Source of the DNA: Channa striata
Taxonomy: Eukaryota > Chordata > Actinopteri > Anabantiformes > Channidae
Length of the DNA: 64,000 nt
Reading direction: 5' to 3'
Assembly: GCA_033026295.1 (NCBI GenBank)
Contig: CM065176.1
Location: 9,217,945 to 9,281,944 of the forward strand
Below the pieces are notes generated by a model, which had not been told where the DNA came from, made no database searches, and saw nothing but the letters and a program-made list of their open reading frames with translations. Both the position numbers and the translations under genes were made by a program. Shown piece by piece: positions 12,601 through 25,600 of the stretch (the first letter of the stretch is position 1; each line of letters starts with the position of its first letter).

Positions 12601-15600
12601 ACACTGTTGACCTTCAGAGAGAGAAACCGGGCTACACTAACAACAACTCACCCACTGTTAGAGGGCCAGGAAGAGTAGGTTTTCTGTCTCTTGAGCCCGT
12701 CAATATGCTCCACCCAGTGCTCCCAATTAACTTTGCCGTCAATCAATCTGTCTAAAATGTAAGGTTTCCATTTGCTGAGTGCGGCTATGTATTTCTAAAA
12801 GATAAACTCTCTGAGAAGCTCTACACTTTCCTAGTTGATTCCAGTCTTTACAACAGCTATCTGGGACACGCTGTGCCACGTCGGGACCAGGGCTGAATTT
12901 CCACATGCACAGTGGCTCACCAGTAGCAACCTGAAATAGCAGCTAAGGCCTGGGGAGGGATGATACAGGAGGGTGCCCAGCCCCACCATCTGCTTTACAT
13001 CTTTGGTTTGGGACTGGGGGGAGTTGTTTGTGCCTCTTTTAGAGGCTGGATACAAAACAGGATAAATACCATCAAAGGTAATTATAAAAAAGGCTGATAA
13101 GTTTTTAATGGAGCACAAGCTTTCAATTACAGCTAGAGAGGGATCACATGCCAGCAAAAGCAGAGTATCAACAGCATATCATCTTCAGATTTATTTATTG
13201 ATTTATTTGTTTTTTTAGGTATCTTGATAATCCAACAAATATCTATTGCTAAATTAAATGCCATATCAGTCAGTTTCTTGCTTCTTTTTTAATTGCATAC
13301 CATATGAAAAAAATTATACAAAAAGTGGTTTCATCCAAGCAATAAGATTGATTAAAGATGTGCCTACCACGTTGCTAATTTCCACTGAGCGTGACTCATG
13401 ACACAGCAAGTTGTTTTTATACGAGTCCTGTAGTAGCCAGGCATCTGTTGGTTTGATATGGTTTACCTTCTAATGTCTGCACATATTTTGTTAGTACATT
13501 ATCAAAAAATTATCTGTAAACTCATTTGCATTCGTGCCAATACCCTGACATTTCAACAGAGGATTTTCCATGTGACAAAGCCACGTTCATATTACATTTA
13601 TAGAGATGAAGCAATCAAAGAAGGATCAGAAATGGAATGTGGGAGATATTTAAGTTGGACACATGGCACACACCTGTGGCAACAAAGCTACAAGCACAAT
13701 TGCATTTAGTTAACACCAGCTCGCCTGCCAATTTTAGTTGGATGTTCGACCCGAAATATTAAATACACTACTGAAAGGACCTCGACCCTCTTGGCCAGCT
13801 CCCTCTCCTTCTTCTCCCCCACCTGTAGCTCCCTCTGTCGAGTTATTCTAAAACTTTGATTAGAGGCTCTTCAAAAGAACACCAACTCCATGTTGGTGTA
13901 GTGGAATGGAATATCAAACAGGAAATGGAGTAAAGAGGGTCTGTTACACTATTTCCTACATACATTAGACTATTAGTGTTACCTATTAACATGATTTCTA
14001 ATAACAGTTTAAAATAAAATTGGAAAAATTTTAACGCTTTTTAATGCAAAATCAATGAAAAATAAAATGTCAAACCAATTGCTAGTGGAGAACTATGATG
14101 ACGTAAGAGTGTAGAAGTAATAGCCGACTATTGTTAATGCTGATTAGTCACTTGGCCTATTTCACAATTTCTACAGCAACTGCAAGAGTCTCCCAGTTAG
14201 CACCGGTTTCTACATTTGATGTAGTGTCTCATAAGGGTCAACCGGGTCATCAACCATGGAGACACAAATACTACACTTGTAAAAATCACTGCGCCATGAG
14301 TAAAGTTGCAGGAGTCATGTGGCAAGCTTGTGAAGAAAGGCTTGGGTAATGACTTCACTCACTGGTTGGACCAGGAAAGAATCCATCATGTGCTTGTAAG
14401 ACACTGTTGGGCCCCCACCGCCTTAATTCAGGGCAGGACGGCAGGAGTTTCATGGATCTCAGAGTGGTTGCTACCTCAGATTAAATCACAGTAGAGATTG
14501 CATTACTGGTAACCAGAAAGCCTCAATCCACTTTAATAAAAGGCATTCAAACCACTGTAAAGCAGAACAGTCACAATATGAGGGACAGTTACACTGGTCT
14601 GAACCGATACAAAATAGGGATGGGGTTTTTCAATATGTTTAAATGGTGCATGAACCATTATAATTAAAAAAGAAAGGCAGAAAAACAAAGGTTGACAACA
14701 AAACAACTTATGTCTTTAACTTTTCACAGAGAATCAGGCACAAGCTGAAATTTTGAACACAACATGCTGATGCAATCACACGTCGGTGAGTGTCATTACA
14801 ATACATCAGATGTAAGCTACAGTATGTAACTTTTGTGACACTGATGAAAAACATAATGTTCAAAATGTTTTTGAGCAAGGCTTACCCTGCAAACCAATTA
14901 GAGAATTTCAATTCCTTCTGCTTGATCAGTATGTTTCAAAGCATTCTCGTTTATTGTAATTTCATGAAGACCAGAGGTGCAGCATACAGTAAATCATCTC
15001 AAGCAAAAAAGCAAAGCATCTAAATGATAATTTTAACAACGTGTGAGCTGATGTCATTGGTAGCCCACACATCCGCTGCATTATGTAGCCGGCCAGAAAA
15101 GACCACTAAGAGTTTAAACTGGGAGTTCATGCAATGTGCTAGTAGAGAGAATGTTAAGCTGATGTCACGGCATGTTAAATTCTGGGTAAAGAATGCAGTT
15201 TTTTTTTTTTGTTTATGCACCATTTTCTAGGAAATCCACACCTTACTAAAGTAAAGTGTTAGTTTAAAGCACATAGAAAGATTTAAACACTGTCACTAAT
15301 TAAATTGCAAAAGACATGCTGCCAATTCAAGCAGATGAGAGAGCACCAGAGATTGTAATGGAGCAGGGAGAGAGAGGGATGGGCTGAGTGGATTGAATTT
15401 GATTCATACAGTAGCAAAATCTTAAGTTGCATATTGTAGCTTTTAGAGTGTTAAAAACTAGGTGTACCGTACTTTATAAATGCAATATCTGCAAGTTGTT
15501 ATCCAACCCTAAGAGAGACTTGCCAATAGATTATCTCAGAACACAAAGAGCAGCCAAACTACACACAACATATCGCCAGTTTCGCTAAAGCATTTTATCT

Positions 15601-18600
15601 CAGAATGTTACAGAACTGTCCCCAACCGATCCCATTACAACATCTGACTGACATGCTGCAGCTTTCAAGCAGCTCCCAAAACCACAGACAGAGTTCCAGT
15701 GGAAATACTATAGGCTACTGTTATCCAGAGAATGACAGTTAAATGGAAAAAAGCCGGGCCCATAATCATGAGCTTCTTTGTAATGATGTGAGCTGCTTAA
15801 CAAACATCCTTTAGGATAATTTATGACCCAAAAGAAGTATGGTGCACATGTGAAATTACTTACAAGAGGTATGTTTAACAGTAGCTTATCTGCACTGGAA
15901 GTTTGGTTTGTTGGTCTACCATAAAAAACAAAAAAGCAAAAACTGCACACATCGCCACCACTTTCAGCAAATCCCGTAAACACACAGGAAATGCAGTAGC
16001 AGAGAGCTCAGGTTCCTTCCTGCACTCTGGTTTTTATAGCCCGATTCAGGAACAGCTCAGCCATGACGGCTAACTGTGCCTAACCCTGTTCAAAGACAAT
16101 ACACGCCAGCAGTCAAAATGCAGATGTGAGACTAGATGACTCAGAGAAAAATAAACCGATGTACTGTCGGTACCATTAGACAGCGTAGTATTTTTAAAGC
16201 CTAATTTCATTTCATAAATGAAACGTAATCATCTCCGCCAAATAAAATAAATTCTGCCAAATAGCATGGCAGCAAAAAAAAAAAACAACAGTTGCTCAGG
16301 CAACACCCCCACAAATGAGCCCTACGGCAAGCAGGAGAGAGAGAGATCAATCACAGCTGACAAGGCTACGGTGGCCTGTAGGACCCAACCATTTTAATCA
16401 CAACAAAAAAAAAAGGAGAGAGAGAGAGAGAGAAAGGAGATGAATGCTGGGAGACGCAAGCACCCTACAGAGGATGGGCTGTTTGTTCAGCTGCTGGTTG
16501 ACATCTAGACCGCGTGTTTGATCTGGACAAGTCTGGTGTGTTTGGTTCATTAGACGGATGCCTTGAGGTTTGTGTGCCTGACTGTGGGTTACGCTGCTGA
16601 TATGTACACGAATATTTATTTGAATACACCCTTATAGTTACTTATGGTAATTTTTTCCCACAACTTGGCTAAGCATCGTGCTAACACCCACTTATGACCC
16701 TATAATTTACTGGTCTATGCAGGATTTATTGGAAACAATAAGCAATGTTTAAAAATTGTACGTGTGGAATCCAATAATCAAGGTGATTCCACGGAGATGT
16801 TCCTATTGTAACGCAAGGCTTGAGATGTTGTGAGGAGTTTTATATCAGGCAGAGGATGACTGAAAAATTTTTGTGACATTCTACTTCTCCTATAAATCAG
16901 GGTCTCCAGTGGAATCCTTTACTAAGAGGAAAGTCACAAACTTTAAAACCTTTTATTCAAAGACACCTTCAAAGCCCACAGGGGTTGAGTGTTTGATGCT
17001 CAAAAATAGAAACAATTCTGCAAAGTATCGCTAAAGCACAAGGTACAAAGAAGTGGACGCTTTAATGCCTTACCCTGAGAATGAGAAGAATGTGCACGAG
17101 TAAAGCCAAGGACAGGAAGCAGTTACATATGGGTGGCTCAACATCAGAGAAAAGTGAATCAACGAGAAATACATTGATCTCTTTCAGTCCCTTGGCCAGA
17201 CCTCACCCACTTTTCTCATTCATCTCTAGACTATACCCAGCTGCTCTGTCTGCTGCCCTAAAAGGGCCAGTGTGGCTGCTTGGGTATGAACACCAGAGAC
17301 AGAGAAAACCAGTCCAGGCTCAAACTTTTAGCTTGTGTCAGGGATCATCTAGTACAATAATACAATATTCACGTTCCATCTTGTGTGTAATCATGCTGTT
17401 AGGTATGAGAGAGATAAAGGGGCTCAGACTCAAATTTGTCAGCCAGTCAGCCTCTCTTTCTTAACAACGCTTACCTGAGGCAAAAGACTTGGCTGGGCAG
17501 GTCTACAGTTCTTACAGTTGAGATGTTTGTTTGGAGAAACAATACAATGAGAATTCTGTGGTCGGACAGCTGAAAAGATAAATGTCGGTTCAAAGGGCTG
17601 TCACAGGAGTAACACCTGGAACCAAGAAGCACAAGCTTTAATCCATAGAATTATTTACTTCCCCCAGTAAACAAATGGAAAGCATGCTGGCTAAGACTCG
17701 AATAATACTAACTTTGAAAGATGAACCTAAAGGATGGTGGAGCAGTTTTGTGGCCTGCGGTGATGGAGGGGGGGGTTGTTTCTTACGAGCTGTGATATAT
17801 TCCTTCTTCGTGGGCCCCAAGGAGGCAGTAGGGAGAAGAAGGGACAGGCAGAGCATATAAATGAATAATCACACCATGCTGCTTTTTTCCCACGCACCTG
17901 CATGATCTATAAAAGCACATAGAAACAGGTGGGTGGGCACACCTGGGTGGGGCTGTATTGCAGATATGCAGAACACACTGCTGAGAAGGCACTGAGGGTG
18001 GGGTCTCTCCAAAGCTTCTTATTTCTGTTTTAGAGTGTGACTGATAATCTGTTTATCTGTACATTTACCTTTACTCAATTCAGTGTAAATGTATTTTAAA
18101 GGTAATTCAATCCATTTGCACGGCACTTTTTTCTTCATTGCTTTATTTCTTGGGTTTTAAATGTGCACATTTATGAAAATACTGAAAATGCCATTTCACA
18201 TATAAAACGAACATATTTATTTTACTTTACACTGATAACAAGAGAAAAACACTATATTTTGAAACCGGAACTGCCTCTATTGTTCATCCTTCTGTTGACA
18301 TTAAAGCTCCCTATAGCCGCCTTCCGACGCCATGTGTATGTCTGTTTCTCGCTCCAGCTGTCCATTCAGTTAAACTGTTTGTACATCTGTCTTCCTTCAC
18401 CGCATGCACACCTTTATTTTAAAAAGGTCTTTTCTTTTGTCTGTCTTTACACAAATCAGCATGGAGACACAACTACTGCTAAGGTGCCACTGGCAAAACT
18501 GGATCACACATTCATCCAACATGCAACCAAAAAAAGAAGAGCAACACAGTTGGTAATTTCAAGAGCTCAAGAGAAGCTCAAGTTGTCACAGACTACACAA

Positions 18601-21600
18601 AAATAACTCAATACAATACAAGTGATTTTCTTTTAGAGTTGTGGGTGTGATGGTATCGTATATGTCTGTTTAGCTTCCTATTAACTCTAATCCAAAGAAT
18701 TTTTGTCTAAATATCCAGGTTAGAACAGCCTGCTGGCACAGGAGCCTCATCCTTTCAGATGACCCAAAGGAGGTTTCAGATGATATCATCTAGGGGAGGT
18801 CTAGAAAAAGAGCATTATTATAAAAGCCATAGTGTGAGGAACAAGATAACATAATCTGAACTAAAGTGATCTCATCCGGAAGCATTTTTCTGCTAGTAGT
18901 AGAGATATTATGATGAATGGACGTCACAGGGAAGTTTAATTCATTCACATCTACGGCTCAAACTAGAACCAAAAAAAGAAAATTCGATATCCGTGAAGGT
19001 TCTTTAAAAGTTAACAGGAGGACAAAGAGACAAATGACTGATATTCTAGTAAGCCTGCAGTCGGGCGCAGCAGAGCTGTGAGCTAAATGTTATTCTTAGC
19101 CAGTGTACACAGAATTGGTCCATAATGCAACTTTATCTTTTCTGTTTTCTGTATTTCAGCCATTTCTTTCCCAAACCCACAACAGCAAATATGAAAAGAG
19201 GCAACAGTATATGCTGCACAGCAGCTGAGGACAGAGGGAGCAGGGGGAAGAAATGGTACGAAACTAAAGAGAAGCACTGAGGATTCAAGCAATTAACGAG
19301 ATAAACACAATTGAACAGCACAATTTTTGACATCAGAGAAACGTGTTCCAAGCCATATTGTTGGTTTACAGACCATTTCAATTTGAATGTAAACAATAAC
19401 TGCAATGCTAAAAGACTGGAATGACATGTATTAATAAGATAAAGTTGCCAGGGCGGCAAATGCCAATGGTTGATCTCATCCCCTGATCTCTTTGTTCTTC
19501 TAACTAATGAAACGTTTTCTTCAAATTAAATTTTAGCTTTACATTTTGTAACTAAATCTGACAATAAGAAGAAGACCAAGAACAAAAGAAGACAAAGAAT
19601 CACATGAAGAACACTTTCAGCCTTAGTGTCCTGTTCAGATCCTCCTGCGACAAGTTTTAAACTCACAAGGCAAGTTTCAAGGTCAAAAACGGGGGATAAC
19701 ACATCTTATCTGCAAAGGAGCAGCTGGCTGAGACACAGCACAGCTGAAAGTTTCATGCGACAATTCAAACTTCTCTAAAAATACTTTAACAAATCCGGGT
19801 TTCCACACAAGCAGTATTGACTACTAGGGTAATGCCTTTAAATTAGACTCAGGACAGACTGATAAATAATGATATGTTTAAATCTCAGCATTAACAACTA
19901 ACAAACATCATTCCTTGGTGCATGTGGTGAAAACATTGTTAGAAAGGCAGAAAGTTCCCCTACACCAACTCATCTTCCCCCACCTGGTGTTCATAGACAT
20001 GACAGCTGAAATAATCTACTCACAGAGACATCTTCAGCCTTGTGTCAACACACACACACTTTATATCACTTTGGTATAATGAAGCAGACTGTCACAGATG
20101 ATTATGTATTACTATGCTAAAAACATCAATGGCTCTATAATGTAATTCAGTAGACAGCATCTCAAGGTTAGAGTCTGTCAGCTAATGATCACAGTGCTCA
20201 ATGGAACACTTCAGTCAGCTGCGGAAAACCTAACTTTCTCTTTACTAGATGATTATATGTCATGGGCAACAGCACAAATGTCACAAGTTTAAGTTTGCTC
20301 TCCTCGTGCTTCCGTGGGTTTCCTCCAGGTACTCTGGTTTCCACCCACACTCCAAAGACATGCTTGTTAGGTTAATTGGCGAATCTAAATTGGCCATAGG
20401 TGTGAATGTGAGTGTGAATGGTTGTCTGTGTACGTCTCTTTGAGTTGGCAATGAAATAGGCTGGCGACCTGTCAAAAGCCGGGTTGACTCGGGCTCCCCG
20501 GGGTTACAGATAACAGAAGAATGCTTGGTAAAAACACCTGATAAAGATGAAAAAGACCATTAAAAAAATAAATATAAAATGTATGTACTAATCTGAAAAC
20601 AATTTCTACATTGGTTCCCACTGAAGTTAAAAATTCACCTCTCTGCAGAGGATGACTTCACCTCAGCTGAGCTTGCGAGCAGAGCAAAGGCAGATCAAAG
20701 ACTTGAGGATTCTGACAGGCAATATTCTCTCGGAATTAGGAGAAGTGTAACTATGGTGTCTAAATTCAACTGAGCCAGATGAAATTTTCTTTCTGTTGTC
20801 TCTATTCAACTTTATTATTTTCTATATATTTGATAAATCCATAGCTATACCATTCCAACTCTCTTCAGTTGAATGTAAAACTTAGAATTTTGTTGTGATG
20901 TTGCAGAAGAGCTATTCAACAAATTCCCTGTGAATTCTGTGTCCTTGTAATTTAAAACATCATGAAAACATTGCAACAAGTGTCACAATTCTTTGGAAAA
21001 GCTTTTGCAAAATCAGGCATTTTAAGCCACAACCATCACGATAATGTGACACATGTAATAGTTTATTTCTGATGAGTAAACACATATGTATCTTGAATGG
21101 ACAGTCTATGCAGAAAATCTTTTGAAAACCTTGAGAAATTACCAGTTTTTTCAATCATACTAAACCAGGTTTGTTCACAGACTGCAAAGTCTTACATTTA
21201 ACCTCTTTACATAATTACACATTGAGTTGAAACTTCACTTAAGTTTTAATGTCATAAGAAGGACTTCACTATGTCTTCGGCCTTCAGCTTGGATCTCAGG
21301 CTGGGGATTGAGGGTGTAGGAGCAAACGGGGGAAATTGGGGTGAGAGTAATGAGGTGCATGGGCAGGCAAGCTCAAGCTCGGATTTATGACTGAGGGAAA
21401 AGAATTAAGAGCATAGAGGGGCAGGGGGGTTTAAATGGAGTGAAGAACTGTAAAAAAAATACGAAACAGACAATGGTCCACAACTGCTCTGAAAATACAT
21501 AACTTTAAAATTTTACTTTGTTTACCTTTAGGCCGTAATAATTTAGACCATAAATAAAAACTGAGAAACCAAAATATTGCAGTCACTCCCACCATTTGGG

Positions 21601-22583
21601 AATTTATATTTATGGATGCCTTTTCCTACAACTACACAGAAATGCCACTGAAAGTAAGTCAAGAGATAAAACTTTAAAGCAAAGGCGTAATCTAAAATCA
21701 CAGAGATAATCACAGAAATAAAAGACACTTTTCACATTTCAACCAAAAACACGCGATTTAAATAGCGATTTAAGGGACTTTGAATGAATCCTCAGATGCC
21801 AAGAAAAAGCGACGGTCCTAAGTCTATAATCATTATGATTTTATTAGCATGCAATTTTCAAACATTCCCAGAAGTAGAGCCCTATGTTTCTGGAGTTGCA
21901 GCTAACCAAACTGACAGCTCAAAGCAAACTTTAAACGAAAGGAGGACTTTATTGCTGTACTGGAGGATTTGAACTTTTTTGCTCACAGTCTGATGCAACA
22001 ACATCTGTAAGACTAAAGACACGCTCCAAGGGCATAATAATGAGGCTGCCTTATGAAACCGCTCACTGCACATTAATTGAGTTTTGTGGTTTAACCTGAG
22101 ACACAGATACATATTTCCTCCACATTCCTTTTCCCAAACCTTAAGATCAGCTTGGGGCTGTCCAGTCTTCCCAGGATCTTGAAGGAGATAGTAACAAGAT
22201 GGGGATAAACAGAGAACCAGCGACCAACGAACCATTCACAACGGTGCCACTAAATAACAGAGAAGTCATACTCATTTCACACCGTGATCTGACCAGTTTA
22301 ATCCAACCAGTAAAATGGGTTGGAAAGGATGTGCGGAACTAGTTTGCTCTCTAGGTTCACTTTTCACTTTTTGAGTGAACAACAAATTGCAACACAATGA
22401 ATGTCTTTAATCTATTTTGTCTGCCTTTCTTAACCTAGCCAACAATAGTTAAAATATAGCTGTTGAGGTTCGAAAAATTTAGTTTATTCTATAGGTATGA
22501 TATGCGACTTTCTGAGGCACAGGAGAAATATTGGGGGGGAAATAATGATGGCAAAAACCGAACGAACACTACTGCGCACACAC

Positions 22584-22622
<39 letters not shown>

Positions 22623-25600
22623 CTACTTGTGGAGCTTTGACAATATTTTACTGAAAAGTCTAATTTAACAGGGTATTTATGCATACACACACTTCAGATA
22701 TGATGCTCTAACAAGATGTAGCTGTGGTTTATATGACATCTTATTTTTTCTCCTTACTCAGGTTTCAGACTCTACACCCTCACTGTGTCCGTCATTGCAT
22801 TGCCCGAGGTCCAATTAGTCGCCTTGTCACAGTCCAGCCAGCCAGTCACTAGAAATTGATTTCTCACAAGGCCACATTTTAACCCTTTATGTGTTTAGGG
22901 TAGTTTCACAGAGAAGCTAACTTTGCTGCAAAAGAGGATTTTGATTGCATTCACACAGTTACACCAGTTTTACTGAGGCATGGGAGAACCGCAACTTTGA
23001 AACAGAAACCTTCAGTCACTTGGGGTGAGTGTATAACATACTGTACGTCACACCTCATGGTTAGAGGAGAAAAAGCTGGAGTATGAGGAAGAACATTACA
23101 CACACTACCCCACCCCTCACACTGCATCAAAGGCAAAGACAGGCTAACCTGATCCAACTCAGACATCCACACATTGAAAAAAAAAAAGACTGAGGACACT
23201 TCAGAACGACCTCGCTTCCAGATAATTACAGTGAAAGGCAATATGAAGGAAGGGACAGAGATTTACATGCAGTTATCTTCTCTGACCCACCCTTAGGAAG
23301 GGTTCAACTGCCAATCCTCCCTTTTTTTTTAAATACCAATGTCTGACACTAAAAATAGGCTCATAGTTTCGCTCATCGCATCTGTTGAGATGACATGTCA
23401 CTGAAAAATGTCCATCAGGATACCTAATTAAAACCTTTTTTTCAAATTCCCTTCATGAACACAAATGTTACAAGATTGGACAGGTGAAATGAATGCCAGC
23501 TTTGCATGTAGAAGGAAGGCAAAACCACACAGATCCACCCAGTGCTTTTGGATTACCACATGTGATCCGAGCCCAGTGCAGCCACAGAATGTGGCTGACT
23601 TCATGGCAGCTGCTCAAAGTGCAGGGGCAAAGGACAAAGTGGGAGAAAGAAGAAAAGAACAGAGATCAGCTTTCACTACTCTTTGTTTCGCTACACTAGA
23701 GCAAGCAAGACTGAAGCTTTCTCTTTTGTGTCCCCCACAGAGCCAAGAGTTAGAGGCTACGCTGGTGTGTGTGCACCAGTGTGTGAGAGAGACTCCGGTC
23801 CAGTCATGCATGTTCCAAACAGCCAAGCCAGGTTGCTGTGCATTACACCCTTCTGACACGCCATTAACCAGGACAAATCACAGAACCTCGGGGGAGATGG
23901 AAGCTTCCTTCACACTGCCTGATTAAAAAATAAGATATATGAGTCATGTGCACAGTGTCTGTGTCCATGCCAGGCAGCTGAGTGAGCAGACTCACACAAG
24001 CATACGCACACAAACACACACACAAACTGTGCTGACATTTTTGAAATGTTCTAAACAATTGTATTCTCCAGTTATAATGGTTCTTCACCTAAATGTCCTG
24101 CTGTTATCCTTCTCCAATAATCTATCATAATCTACAATTAAAGGGAAGATAAAAATTGTCTGCAATTTTTTTTAATGAACATTTGTGTTAGATAGGCTTT
24201 GCTCTACTTAAGGTTTTAAGAAAATAGGTCAGACCAGGACAGTATTTGTTCTATTTCCAGACCATTGTGATCTAAAAAAAATATCTTTGCTTTGCAGCTA
24301 ATGCCACTCCTATTAAACTATAATAAAATTGGCTGTCAGGAGTCTGCAGGGACGTCTTGCAAAGTGCAATGTGCTCCACTTCCTTCCTAACCAAAAAAGA
24401 AAAAGAAAATTCCTCCAGAAAAAGAAATGACAGTGCAACATTTTCCAAGAACTGAGTAGCAGCCACATGCAGCCCTACAGTGGTCTGCCTGGGGGGTTCA
24501 TTCACAGGATTTCCTCATACAGACGTCATTAAAATCTCCTAGTGATTGGAAGCTTTAAATGAGCTGTTTTTCAAATCATCAGCCCATCGGCCTACTGTGA
24601 AAATCACTAAGAGCCACTGTAGTTCCCAGGGAACCAATTTAGAAACTTACCAACTTTACTTGTGTTTAGATCCAAGTAACTAAGTGACTAATTCCACTGT
24701 AATCGTTCCTGCTTTCAGCATACTAGTTTCCCAGAATTGAATGAACGGGCAGAAATTGCAGAACTACACTGGGCTGAAAATATATGAATAACAATATGAT
24801 TGTCAGCGATTTTTAAATTCACTATCACACTACTACTTGTCTTTCGGCTTTTCCCATCAGGGGTCGCCACAGCGAATCATCCTCATTTACCTAATTTCAC
24901 TTTAGTGAACAGGAGTACAACTGGTTAGTGTCCTTTCTGTGTGGAATTGCGTGTTCTCCCCATGCTTGGGTGGGTTTCCTCCGGGTACTCTGGGTTCTTC
25001 CCACAGTTTAAATACCTGCATGTTAGGTTAATTGATTAATGTAAAATCGCCTGTAGGTGTGAGTGCGACTGGTTGTAAATGGTCTCCATTTGTATAGCAC
25101 TTTTCTACCTGTTGATACTCCAAGCACTTTAGACTGGACACTCTACCCATTCACTCTCACAATCACACACACACGTTCATACACTGATGGGGGCGCTGCA
25201 TAACTGCACCACAGTGGTGACCTGTCAAAGGTGTGCACTGCCTCTCACCCTGTGGCAGTGAAGTATCCCAAAAAAAGAATAAGGGATGACCGGTAATGGA
25301 TGGATGAATGTACTGAACACGCAGACACAATTGCAAAAAAGGGAAACCCAGTTTCTTGTTCAGTTAATGAGTTAAGCTATGGTGGCTTTATATTTCTTTA
25401 ATATAAGTTACTTTGCAGCTGTACATAAAAATACAGGAGACTGATAAACCGATAACTGGTTATTTGAATTGCCACTGCTGTCCATGATCACACCATGACA
25501 TGCACAGCCATCCACCTAAATGAGGGGCCGGCAACCTGAACTAGATGTATCTGGCACAGGTGAGGACCGAGGCCAGTGGTTAGTGGCCAGTTGACTAGAG

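Noticed and set aside
18163..18606. Open frame of 147 codons on the plus strand
   Set aside because: No recognisable domain, no splice context, odd composition, and it lies within the long srgap1 intron. Consistent with chance.
21254..21360. Short minus-strand frame ending S-L-R-S-K-L-K-A-E-D-I-V-K-S-F-L-stop
   Set aside because: The tail looks protein-like, but the rest is Pro/Thr low complexity, only about 35 codons, with no homologue that I recognise.
23465..23926. Open frame of 153 codons on the plus strand
   Set aside because: Overlapped by open frames in other phases, no family resemblance, and no promoter or exon context. Treated as chance within the intron.
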